This document shows positions 57,470-64,000 of a stretch of 64,000 nucleotides of DNA, in pieces. The stretch lies in the NCBI RefSeq assembly GCF_030816295.1, contig NZ_JAUSXV010000001.1, forward strand, positions 2,790,001 through 2,854,000. Reading direction: 5' to 3'. The notes beneath the pieces were generated by a model, which searched no databases, was not told the DNA's origin, and saw only the letters and a list, made by a program, of their open reading frames with translations. The stretch's first letter is position 1; each line of letters opens with the position of its first letter. The position numbers and the translations under genes are program-made. The DNA comes from Microbacterium natoriense. Lineage in GTDB: Bacteria > Actinomycetota > Actinomycetes > Actinomycetales > Microbacteriaceae.

Positions 57470-58351
57470 TCACACCGACGCGGCGACCGCGTCCTGCACG
57501 GTTTCGTGCTCGAAGTGGAACCCGGACCTGCTGAGGGCGGCGGGGCGCACGTCGGCGTCGGCGAGCAGCAGCGAATCCGCCGCGTCGCCGAGCGCCAGAC
57601 GCAGCGCCCAGCTCGGAGCAGGCAGCCAGAACGGCCGGTGCATGCGCTCGGCCAGAGCGCGACCGGTGTCGTTCGCAGTGGCCGGCGTGGGGCCGGTGAG
57701 GTTCACCGGCCCCACGAGCTTCTCGTCGATGACGTGACGAATCGCCCGCACCTCGTCATCGAGAGAGATCCACGGCCACAGCTGGGTCCCGGGGCCCAGC
57801 GGCCCCGACACCCCGAAGCGCGTGAGTTGGATCAGCGGTTTCAGCACCCCGCGTCGGTGGATCACGGGCGCCGTGCGCAGCAGCGCCACACGGGCGTCAT
57901 CTTCTGCGCGTCGGGCCTCGTCCTCCCAGGCCACGCAGAGCCGCGCGAGGAACGTGCTTCCAGCCGGTGACGTCTCGTCGAGCACCGCGCCGGGCGCCGA
58001 TCCGTATATGCCGACGGCAGACGCCGACAGCAGCGCCGGTGCATCCGCTCCCAATGCCCGCACCGCTGTCGTGAGGGTCTTGGTGGTCTGCAGGCGCGAC
58101 TGCACGAGCTCACGGCGATATCCGCGGGTCCAGGGCAGCCGCCCGACGCTCGCGCCGCCGAGGGCGACGACGGCCTCCGCTCCCGCGAGCACATCGGGGT
58201 CGAGCGGCCTCTCCCCCGGCATCCATTGCTGTTCCTGCGAGTTCCGCGCCGATCGACGCACGAGCGTCGTCACCTCGATGCCGTCGGCTTGCAGGGATGC
58301 GTTCAGTGCAGTGCCGATCAGGCCTGACGCCCCGCTGATGATCACCTTCAT
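57470..58351 (-). CDS. TIGR01777-family NAD(P)-binding epimerase-like protein
   Basis: 293 residues. Rossmann start [20 protein letters not shown], then [32 protein letters not shown] with the active-site Ser and Tyr, and [17 protein letters not shown]. The C terminus ([18 protein letters not shown]) matches TIGR01777 (YfcH-like). Function unknown. Its ATG overlaps the ldh stop codon (ATGA), so it is the second gene after ldh. Confidence 0.92.
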   Translation of the reverse strand: MKVIISGASGLIGTALNASLQADGIEVTTLVRRSARNSQEQQWMPGERPLDPDVLAGAEAVVALGGASVGRLPWTRGYRRELVQSRLQTTKTLTTAVRALGADAPALLSASAVGIYGSAPGAVLDETSPAGSTFLARLCVAWEDEARRAEDDARVALLRTAPVIHRRGVLKPLIQLTRFGVSGPLGPGTQLWPWISLDDEVRAIRHVIDEKLVGPVNLTGPTPATANDTGRALAERMHRPFWLPAPSWALRLALGDAADSLLLADADVRPAALSRSGFHFEHETVQDAVAASV

Positions 58352-59298
58352 CGCAGCTCACCCACCGCGGCCTCGAGAGCGTCGGCCGATCGCCGGAGCA
58401 GAGCGAGTTCGGCGTCGGAGAACGGCGTGTTCCGAACCGGAACGGCTCCTGCCGCGCTCACGATCGACGGGACCGACAGGGCGATGCCGTGGATGCCGTG
58501 GAAGTCGTGCAACACGGTGCTCACGGGCATGACCGCATGCTCGTCGCGCAGGATCGCCTCAACGATGCGGGCACTCGACAGACCGATCGCGTAATTCGTG
58601 GCGCCCTTTCCCTGGATGACCTTGTAGGCGGCGTCGCGCACGTCGACCGCGATCGACCCGAGCTCGTCGAGAGTGAAGGGCGGATGCTGCGGGGTCGACC
58701 AGTCGAGGATCGGCACGGTGCCGATCGAGGCGTGCGACCACAGCGGGAACTCCGTGTCGCCGTGCTCGCCGACGATGTAGGCGTGCACGCTGCTCGTCGA
58801 CACGCCGGCGCGTTGTGCGAGCTGCCATCGCAGTCGCGAGGTGTCGAGAACGGTCCCGGAGGAGAAGATGCGCTCGGGCGGAAGCCCGGTCGCCTCTTGC
58901 GCGATCACGGTGAGCACGTCGCACGGGTTCGTCACGATGACGAACACGGCGTTCGGCGCCGCCTCGAGCAGCTGCGGCAGCATCGTGCGGATGATCCGGG
59001 CGTTCACGTCGGCGAGCTCCATGCGCGTCTGACCCGGCTTCTGCTTCGCGCCGGCGGTGATCACGACGACGTGCGAGCCCCGCACCACCGACAGGTCGCT
59101 GCCACCGGTGATGTCGCTCGAGCCCGTGAACTGCGTGCCGTGCGCGAGGTCGAGCACCTCGGCATCGACCTTCTCGGTCGCGATGTCGTACAGGGCGACG
59201 TGACGTGCAGAACCTCGGATGAGGGCTGCGTAGGCGACACTCGAACCCACGCTCCCCGCGCCGACGACCGTGAGTTTCGAGTTCTCGATGATTGCCAT
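58348..59298 (-). CDS. ldh: L-lactate dehydrogenase
   Basis: 316 residues from the ATG at 59298. NAD motif [20 protein letters not shown], substrate loop [11 protein letters not shown] (Gln gives pyruvate rather than oxaloacetate preference), [21 protein letters not shown] and catalytic [17 protein letters not shown]. Tetrameric cytoplasmic enzyme that reduces pyruvate to L-lactate. Confidence 0.95.
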   Translation of the reverse strand: MAIIENSKLTVVGAGSVGSSVAYAALIRGSARHVALYDIATEKVDAEVLDLAHGTQFTGSSDITGGSDLSVVRGSHVVVITAGAKQKPGQTRMELADVNARIIRTMLPQLLEAAPNAVFVIVTNPCDVLTVIAQEATGLPPERIFSSGTVLDTSRLRWQLAQRAGVSTSSVHAYIVGEHGDTEFPLWSHASIGTVPILDWSTPQHPPFTLDELGSIAVDVRDAAYKVIQGKGATNYAIGLSSARIVEAILRDEHAVMPVSTVLHDFHGIHGIALSVPSIVSAAGAVPVRNTPFSDAELALLRRSADALEAAVGELR

Positions 59299-59374
59299 GC
59301 GGCCAGTCTCGCAGGGCTGGCGTATCGCACTCCAGCAATGGCGACCGGAAGAATGCAAAACCGGCCGGCGGTAC

Positions 59375-60283
59375 TCAGACCTCAGGTGCTCCGGCCGAGT
59401 GCGGAAGCGAGACCTTCGTGCGCGCAGCACCTCCGGCTCCGGTCCCGCCCACCACGCACGCGACCGCACCGATGATGAGGCCCAGCAGCACTCCTTGGCT
59501 CGGCATCTGGCCGAGCAGCAGCCATCCGAAGAGTGCGGCGACAGAGGGGATCAGCGCGAAGAGCAGCGAAACCCGGGCCGCCCCGCTCCGACGGACAGCC
59601 GCCATGTACACCGTGGTGCCGACCGCGGCGCTGAACACGATCATCGCCCCCATGCTCACGAGCGCGCGCGGCAGGTCGCCGAGGTCGGGTGGTGAGACGG
59701 CGGCCCAGATGATCATGGGAATGGCCGACACGAACTGGCCGACGGCGCTGGCGGGCAGCGGATCCACGTCCGCGAGAAATCGCTGCTGATATACGCCACC
59801 CGCAGACATCCCGAGTAGAGCGAGCAGCGTCAGGACGAGGGCTGCGTCGATGCCGGTGGCAGAGACCCTTCCCGCGAATGCGACACCGATCGCAGCAAGC
59901 CCGAGCGCGAGACCGACGATGCCTCGTCTGGTCGGGCGCTCGCCCAGCCACGACGCCGCGAGCACGGCCGTCACGAGCGGGTTCATCGCGATCACGAGCG
60001 CTGTCAGCGTCGGCGGGACGCCGAGCCTCATCCCTTCGTACGCGCACCCGAACTGCACGGCCTGAGTGAGAACGCCGACGACGACGACGTGCCCCCATTC
60101 ACGGCCCCTCGGCCAGCGTCGGCGCCCGAGGGCGGCGACGCCCGCGAGAAGGAGGGCGGCCAGCACGAACCGGATGCTCAGCACCCAAGGCGCCGACAGT
60201 TCTCCCAGCGCCATCGCGCCGAGCGGGTACCCGAGCCCGTATAGCAGGACGATGAGAATCACGTGACTCGTGCGGAGGTTCAT
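59375..60283 (-). CDS. EamA/DMT-family transporter
   Basis: 302 residues from the ATG at 60283. Ten transmembrane segments in two EamA repeats, for example [60 protein letters not shown] and [20 protein letters not shown]. The family carries metabolites across the membrane; substrate unknown. It is divergent from a LysR gene, so likely its target. Confidence 0.93.
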   Translation of the reverse strand: MNLRTSHVILIVLLYGLGYPLGAMALGELSAPWVLSIRFVLAALLLAGVAALGRRRWPRGREWGHVVVVGVLTQAVQFGCAYEGMRLGVPPTLTALVIAMNPLVTAVLAASWLGERPTRRGIVGLALGLAAIGVAFAGRVSATGIDAALVLTLLALLGMSAGGVYQQRFLADVDPLPASAVGQFVSAIPMIIWAAVSPPDLGDLPRALVSMGAMIVFSAAVGTTVYMAAVRRSGAARVSLLFALIPSVAALFGWLLLGQMPSQGVLLGLIIGAVACVVGGTGAGGAARTKVSLPHSAGAPEV

Positions 60284-60375
60284 GTCTTCGATGCTCGTCG
60301 TGCCGACCGGCCGCCGTCCAACAACGATTAGCAATCGCGATCGATAGACAAAAGAGATCGGAATAGAGTTCCCCT

Positions 60376-61212
60376 ATGGACACCTTGGATGTCATTCCGC
60401 TGCGATCCTTCCTCGCCATCGCGTCGTGCGGCGGATTCCACCGCGCGGCCGCTGCGCTCCACCTCAGCCAATCGGCTGTCAGCCAGCACGTCCGGCGCCT
60501 GGAACAGGTCGTCGGAGCGCCGCTCGTCGAACGCAATGGACGGCTCATGATGTTCACCCCGAGAGGCGAGATCCTCCTGTCAGAAGCTCGCCGGATCCTC
60601 GACGTGCACGACGAAGTGCTTCGAACGGTTCGGGTTCCCCATGAGACCGACACCCTGGTGCTCGGGTCCACCGAGCACGGCGCCGAACAGATGCTCCCCG
60701 AGATCATCGCCTCGCTGCGGCATGCCGCGCCTGGCACGGAGGTGAGACTCCGCCTGGATCGAACCGCCAGAGTGACCGAAGCCCTTGAGGCAGGCCGACT
60801 GGATCTCGCTGTGGTCCTCGAGATCGGCACGGCGAGCCCCCTCCAGCCGAAGCTCCGGCTCGGCTGGTTCGCGTCGCCCGAATGGACTGCGCCTTCCGAT
60901 GGCCCGGTTCCGCTCGTCCAGTTCGATCCGCCATGCGTGATGCGCCCCGCTGTTCTGGAGCTCATGGCCGCGAGCGGGCGACCCTTTCACACCGTCGTCG
61001 AGGTTGGCGACCTTGCGGGCGGCCAATCGGCCGCCCGCTCGGGCCTCGGCGCGATCCTGCTTCCCGTCGTCGATCGCGGGCTGGAAGGGCTGCGTCCCGT
61101 GCTCGGCCTCCCCGAGCCTCCGCCCGTGCGCATGCGGGTCCGGGGTCGCGACGGCGTGCCGGCGCGTATCGTCCGTGTCGTCCAGGACGCCGTGGACACC
61201 GCTTTCAGCTGA
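60376..61212 (+). CDS. LysR-family transcriptional regulator
   Basis: 278 residues. The N-terminal winged helix-turn-helix runs from IPLRSFLAIASCGGFHRAAA through LHLSQSAVSQHVRRLEQVVG. The effector domain starts at DTLVLGSTEHGAEQMLPEII. It is divergent from the EamA transporter gene over 92 bp. That gap holds ATCGCGAT and a rough dyad (60327-60347), where a LysR operator would be expected. The inducer is unknown. Confidence 0.93.
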   Translation: MDTLDVIPLRSFLAIASCGGFHRAAAALHLSQSAVSQHVRRLEQVVGAPLVERNGRLMMFTPRGEILLSEARRILDVHDEVLRTVRVPHETDTLVLGSTEHGAEQMLPEIIASLRHAAPGTEVRLRLDRTARVTEALEAGRLDLAVVLEIGTASPLQPKLRLGWFASPEWTAPSDGPVPLVQFDPPCVMRPAVLELMAASGRPFHTVVEVGDLAGGQSAARSGLGAILLPVVDRGLEGLRPVLGLPEPPPVRMRVRGRDGVPARIVRVVQDAVDTAFS

Positions 61213-61250
61213 GGGAGCCCTTTGCTCAGGCGTACTCGGCGAGAGTCTGT

Positions 61251-61808
61251 TCAGCCCGCGCGCCGGTAGTGCATGGCGACCGCACCACAGCGGAGCGGCT
61301 CCGCCGAGATCAGATCGAGTCGTCTTGTGCTCGCAAGCCCGCTCTCGTACAGCGTCGGCCCGTGACCCGCGATCCTCGGGTGTACGAGGAATCTGTACTC
61401 GTCGATCAGGTCCAGGCGATCGAGTTCCGTCGCGAGCCTGCCGCTGCCGAGGAGCACGCCGTCCGGGGTCCTGTCCTTGAGCTCCTGCACGGTCGTGCGC
61501 AGAGCACCGGCGAGGTGGTGGCTGTTGTTCCACGGAAAATCGTGGCGCGTCGACGACACCACGTACTTGGGCTTCGCTTCGAGCTTGAGCGCCCACTCTC
61601 GCAACGTCGGCGGGGCGTCCTCCTCGCCGCGAGCGATGGCGGGCCAGGAGCTCTCCATCATCTCGTATGTCGTCCGTCCCCACAGCATGGCGCCGGCACC
61701 GTCCATGAGACGCGTGAAGAAGGCATGCGTCTCATCGTCGGCGATTCCCTCTCGATGATCGACGCATCCGTCGAGGGTGACGTTGATGCTGAAGGTCAGC
61801 AGTCCCAT
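61251..61808 (-). CDS. Dihydrofolate reductase-family protein (RibD C-terminal type)
   Basis: 185 residues from the ATG at 61808 (MGLLTFSINVTLDGCVDHRE). It contains MLWGRTTYEMMESSWPAIAR, YVVSSTRHDFPWNN and LLGSGRLATELDRLDLIDEY, the RibD_C/YyaP pattern. NADPH-dependent reductase fold; substrate unknown. It ends near the convergent LysR gene. Confidence 0.92.
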   Translation of the reverse strand: MGLLTFSINVTLDGCVDHREGIADDETHAFFTRLMDGAGAMLWGRTTYEMMESSWPAIARGEEDAPPTLREWALKLEAKPKYVVSSTRHDFPWNNSHHLAGALRTTVQELKDRTPDGVLLGSGRLATELDRLDLIDEYRFLVHPRIAGHGPTLYESGLASTRRLDLISAEPLRCGAVAMHYRRAG

Positions 61809-61865
61809 GAGGCGAGTGTAGAGTCCGCTGCGCGAGGCCGCCATCGTTGCGTGCGGAGAATCCGG

Positions 61866-61938
61866 TGGGCCCTGCCGGGATCGAACCGACGACATCCACG
61901 GTGTAAACGTGGCGCTCTACCAGCTGAGCTAAAGGCCC
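61866..61938 (-). tRNA. tRNA-Val (anticodon TAC)
   Basis: 73 nt cloverleaf on the minus strand: acceptor GGGCCTT pairs with AGGGCCC (one G-T), D arm AGCTCAGCTGGTAGAGC, anticodon stem-loop CCACG-TTTACAC-CGTGG with anticodon TAC, T arm with GGTTCGATCC. The discriminator base is A and the CCA end is not fully encoded (ACC then G). Confidence 0.96.
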
Positions 61939-61979
61939 TTCCTGATCATCCTAACCATGCTCGAGCGCCGCCGTGAGCG

Positions 61980-62873
61980 TCACCGCTCCAGCGTGACCTC
62001 GTGATCGACCCGGCCGAGCTTGTCGGGGTTCGCGACCGAGTAGATGCGGGTGATCCGCCCCTGTTCGACCGTCACCGTCACGATTCCCGCCAGCTGTCCG
62101 TCCAGTTCGACCCGGATCCCCGGCTGGCCGTTGATCGTCGTGGCAGTCGCATGAATGGCTCCGACGACCTTCGCGAGGCTCCCGGCCAGGTAGCGGACGA
62201 TCGTGGCCGCGCCGATCAGCGGCCGGCGTGCCGCGCCGCGGACCTTGCCGCCGCCATCCGCGACCGACACGACGTCCGGCGCGAGGACATCCATCAGCCC
62301 CTGGATGTCTCCGGTGTTCAGGGCCGCGACGAGTCGATCGACCGCGCGCTCGTGCTCTGAGCGCACCACGGTGACACGCGGCCGCCGCGCCGCGACGTGG
62401 TCCTTCGCGCGATGCGCGATCTGCCGCACCGCTGCGGGCGTCTTGGCCACGGCATCCGCGATCTCGTCGTACGGCACGTCGAACACCTCACGCAGCACGA
62501 ACACCGCCCGCTCGGCCGGGCTCAGCGTCTCGAGCACGGTCAGCATGGCGATCGACAGACTGTCGGCTAGTTCGACGTCATCCGCCACATCCGGAGCCGT
62601 CAGCAGCGGTTCGGGCAGCCACTCGCCGACGTAGTCCTCCCGGCGTCGCGACACGGAGCGGATGTGGTTGAGCGCCTGCCTGCTCACGATGCGCACGAGA
62701 TACGCCTTGGGCGTTGCGACCTGGTCGCGGTCGACCGCCGCCCAGCGCAACCACGACTCCTGCAGCACATCCTCGGCATCCGCAGCGGATCCGAGGATCT
62801 CGTACGCCACGGTGAAGAGCAGGTTGCGGTGGACGACGAACGGATCGTCTGCGGCGGTCTCGGCGCTTTCCAT
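61980..62873 (-). CDS. sigJ: ECF41-type (SigJ-like) RNA polymerase sigma factor
   Basis: 297 residues. Sigma-2 (VVHRNLLFTVAYEILGSAAD, ADAEDVLQESWLRW) and sigma-4 (TLSPAERAVFVLREVFDVPY) regions are followed by a SnoaL-like C-terminal domain. The ECF41 marks are all visible: WLPEP (85-89) in the linker, DGGGK (about 212) and NPDKL (about 283) in the C-terminal domain, which in ECF41 regulates the sigma factor in place of an anti-sigma. The gene starts 10 bp after a carboxymuconolactone decarboxylase-type gene, the usual ECF41 partner, and a matching promoter precedes that gene. Confidence 0.95.
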   Translation of the reverse strand: MESAETAADDPFVVHRNLLFTVAYEILGSAADAEDVLQESWLRWAAVDRDQVATPKAYLVRIVSRQALNHIRSVSRRREDYVGEWLPEPLLTAPDVADDVELADSLSIAMLTVLETLSPAERAVFVLREVFDVPYDEIADAVAKTPAAVRQIAHRAKDHVAARRPRVTVVRSEHERAVDRLVAALNTGDIQGLMDVLAPDVVSVADGGGKVRGAARRPLIGAATIVRYLAGSLAKVVGAIHATATTINGQPGIRVELDGQLAGIVTVTVEQGRITRIYSVANPDKLGRVDHEVTLER

Positions 62874-62883
62874 GACGGCGAGC

Positions 62884-63489
62884 CTACGCGGACGTCGGCG
62901 CCGAGTCGCGGAGCGCAGATCGCTCGGCGAGCGGAGGCAGGCCGCAGGCGTCCGCGAACTCCTCGGAACGGATGCCGAGCGCCACGTTCATGCGGGCGCT
63001 CATGTTCATGAACGCGACCCTGGCGGCGAGCTCGACGAGCGCGGCGGGTCCGAGATCCGCGAGCAGAGCGTCGGAGAGCTCGTCCGTCACGGCCGGCGGC
63101 GTCTGGCTCGCCGCCTCGGCGTACTCCATGACCCTGCGCTCGAGCGGTGTGAACACGGTGGCCTCGCGCCACCGCGGCACCTGACGGATCTTGTTCGCGT
63201 CCAGTCCGTGGTTGTGGCCCATGAAGTAGTTGAAGTCGAGGCAGAAGCTGCAGCCGATCGTGGCCGCCGCCGCCATCGCCGCGTAGGAGGCGAGATCCCG
63301 GTCGAGTTCCTTCCATCCCTCGGCCTTGCGCCCGATGCCCATGGCGTCCTTCATCACCGCCGGGTGGTTCCAGAGCACCCCGACCGATTCGGGCACACGG
63401 CCCATCATCTTCTTCGCGAACATCTTCACCATGGCGCCGTAGACACCGGTGACCTCGGCCGCCGGGATGCGTGTCGTGCTGCTGTTCAT
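62884..63489 (-). CDS. Carboxymuconolactone decarboxylase-family protein (AhpD-like), ECF41 partner
   Basis: 201 residues from the ATG at 63489, with AAGGGAGA about 6 bases upstream. The core helix pair has AAAATIGCSFCLDFNYFMGH, giving the CxxC plus His pattern of AhpD-like proteins. ECF41 sigma factors are almost always encoded next to such COMD or related genes, and they are the main target of the sigma factor. The redox role is inferred. An ECF41-type promoter lies 50-77 bp upstream. Confidence 0.93.
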   Translation of the reverse strand: MNSSTTRIPAAEVTGVYGAMVKMFAKKMMGRVPESVGVLWNHPAVMKDAMGIGRKAEGWKELDRDLASYAAMAAAATIGCSFCLDFNYFMGHNHGLDANKIRQVPRWREATVFTPLERRVMEYAEAASQTPPAVTDELSDALLADLGPAALVELAARVAFMNMSARMNVALGIRSEEFADACGLPPLAERSALRDSAPTSA

Positions 63490-63539
63490 GTTCGTGTCTC
63501 CCTTTCCTACGGGTCCGGTATTCCCGGCCTCGACATGGA

Positions 63540-63566
63540 GACACCGCCCGGTTCGCGGATGTGACA
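63540..63566 (-). promoter_or_regulatory. ECF41-type promoter upstream of the COMD-sigma operon
   Basis: On the minus strand TGTCACA, 16 bases, then TGTC. The published ECF41 consensus is TGTCACA-N16-CGTC, so the -35 is exact, the spacer exact and the -10 has one change. This predicts autoregulation of the COMD-sigJ operon, with a transcript start near 63533. Confidence 0.75.
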
Positions 63567-63714
63567 CCTGGCTCTGCGATCGTCCCCGGCATCCGCTCCT
63601 CCGTGATCGGGGATAGGGTAAACATCGGCGCGCGTTGTGCACTCCCGACAAGGCTGCCCGCGTCGCTCTCCGATTCTTGGCGTGACCCGCCAGCTTGACG
63701 AAAGGTTCCACCCC

Positions 63715-64000
63715 GTGACCGTGCACGACCAGGATCCGTACTCCCAGGGCCCCCTCGACAGCGATCCCGAAGAGACCGGCGAGTGGCAGCAGTCGCTCGA
63801 CGAGCTCGTCGACGCGAAGGGCCACGGACGTGGCCGCGAGATCATGCTGAGCCTGCTCAAGCGCTCCAAGGAGCTGCATCTGGGTGTGCCGATGGTCCCG
63901 ACCACCGACTACATCAACACGATCGCTCCGGAGAACGAGCCGGAGTTCCCCGGTGACGAAGAGGTCGAGCGCCGCTACCGCGCCTGGATCCGCTGGAACG
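63715..64000 (+). CDS. aceE: Pyruvate dehydrogenase E1 component, homodimeric (5' part only)
   Basis: The first 95 residues, starting with GTG at 63715 (VTVHDQDPYSQG); a second GTG two codons later is possible, and AAAGG lies about 10-14 bases upstream. TGEWQQSLDELVDAKGHGRG, REIMLSLLKRSKELHLGVPM and PTTDYINTIAPENEPEFPGD match the N terminus of actinobacterial AceE. It decarboxylates pyruvate with thiamine diphosphate and works with the E2 and E3 encoded at 34007-35728 and 32566-33939. The remainder lies beyond the window. It is divergent from the COMD-sigJ operon. Confidence 0.93.
   Translation, partial: MTVHDQDPYSQGPLDSDPEETGEWQQSLDELVDAKGHGRGREIMLSLLKRSKELHLGVPMVPTTDYINTIAPENEPEFPGDEEVERRYRAWIRWN

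Overview
The window is 64 kb of a high-GC actinobacterial chromosome, most likely Microbacteriaceae and probably Microbacterium. The signs are dense genes with many ATGA/GTGA stop-start overlaps, frequent GTG starts, the actinobacterial DUF3093/DUF3159/DUF3710/DUF4191/DUF4193 families, SepH, PpgK, GlnE with two glutamine synthetases, and constant use of the word GGATGC/GCATCC. I see no rRNA operon, phage, IS element or CRISPR array, and no gene-free stretch over 300 bases. This is core chromosome rather than an island.

Layout. 1-1.4 kb: 3' part of a fatty-acid oxidation multienzyme. 1.5-7.7 kb: a lipid/glycerol-phosphate cluster (ADPS-like flavoprotein, lipid kinase, GMC oxidoreductase; divergent TetR regulator and glpD), resembling M. 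tuberculosis Rv2249c-Rv2252. 7.8-13.5 kb: SPFH-like protein, dxs, acnA. 13.6-18.7 kb: DUF3159-DUF3710-dut, DUF3093, DUF4193, sepH and a phosphodiesterase. 18.8-24.3 kb: parC, an arginase-family gene, parE. 24.5-29.8 kb: DUF7455 gene, then a leftward operon sigA-murT-gatD-alrB-alrA. 30-37 kb: PAC2 protein, pepA, lpdA, E2 acyltransferase and a membrane pseudokinase-like protein. 37.3-49.4 kb: DUF4191, rimK with a divergent retropepsin, RDD protein, glnA behind a double GlnR box, AI-2E-family permease, second lipid kinase, glnE, glnA2, ppgK. 49.4-53.5 kb: LysM lipoprotein, rnpB, PolA-like polymerase, zinc-ribbon coiled-coil protein, YchJ. 53.5-61.8 kb: accessory oxidoreductases, a frameshifted MmyB-type regulator, ldh, an EamA/LysR pair, a DHFR-like gene. 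61.9-64 kb: tRNA-Val, an ECF41 sigma/carboxymuconolactone decarboxylase pair with a matching promoter, and the start of aceE.

The most interesting system lies directly downstream of sigA. The MurT homologue has no zinc ribbon and no cysteine. The GatD homologue has lost both the nucleophilic Cys and the catalytic His. They are followed by two alanine-racemase-fold proteins that split one active site: one keeps the PLP lysine side but lacks the catalytic tyrosine, the other keeps the tyrosine side but has lost the lysine and most of the barrel. All reading frames are coupled by 1-4 bp overlaps. Microbacteriaceae make type-B peptidoglycan, in which the alpha-carboxyl of D-Glu2 (the group MurT/GatD amidates in type-A walls) instead carries the cross-bridge, often with a D-diamino acid. 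I infer that this operon makes and attaches that bridge residue. The residue losses are read from the sequence by alignment from memory; the function is inference.
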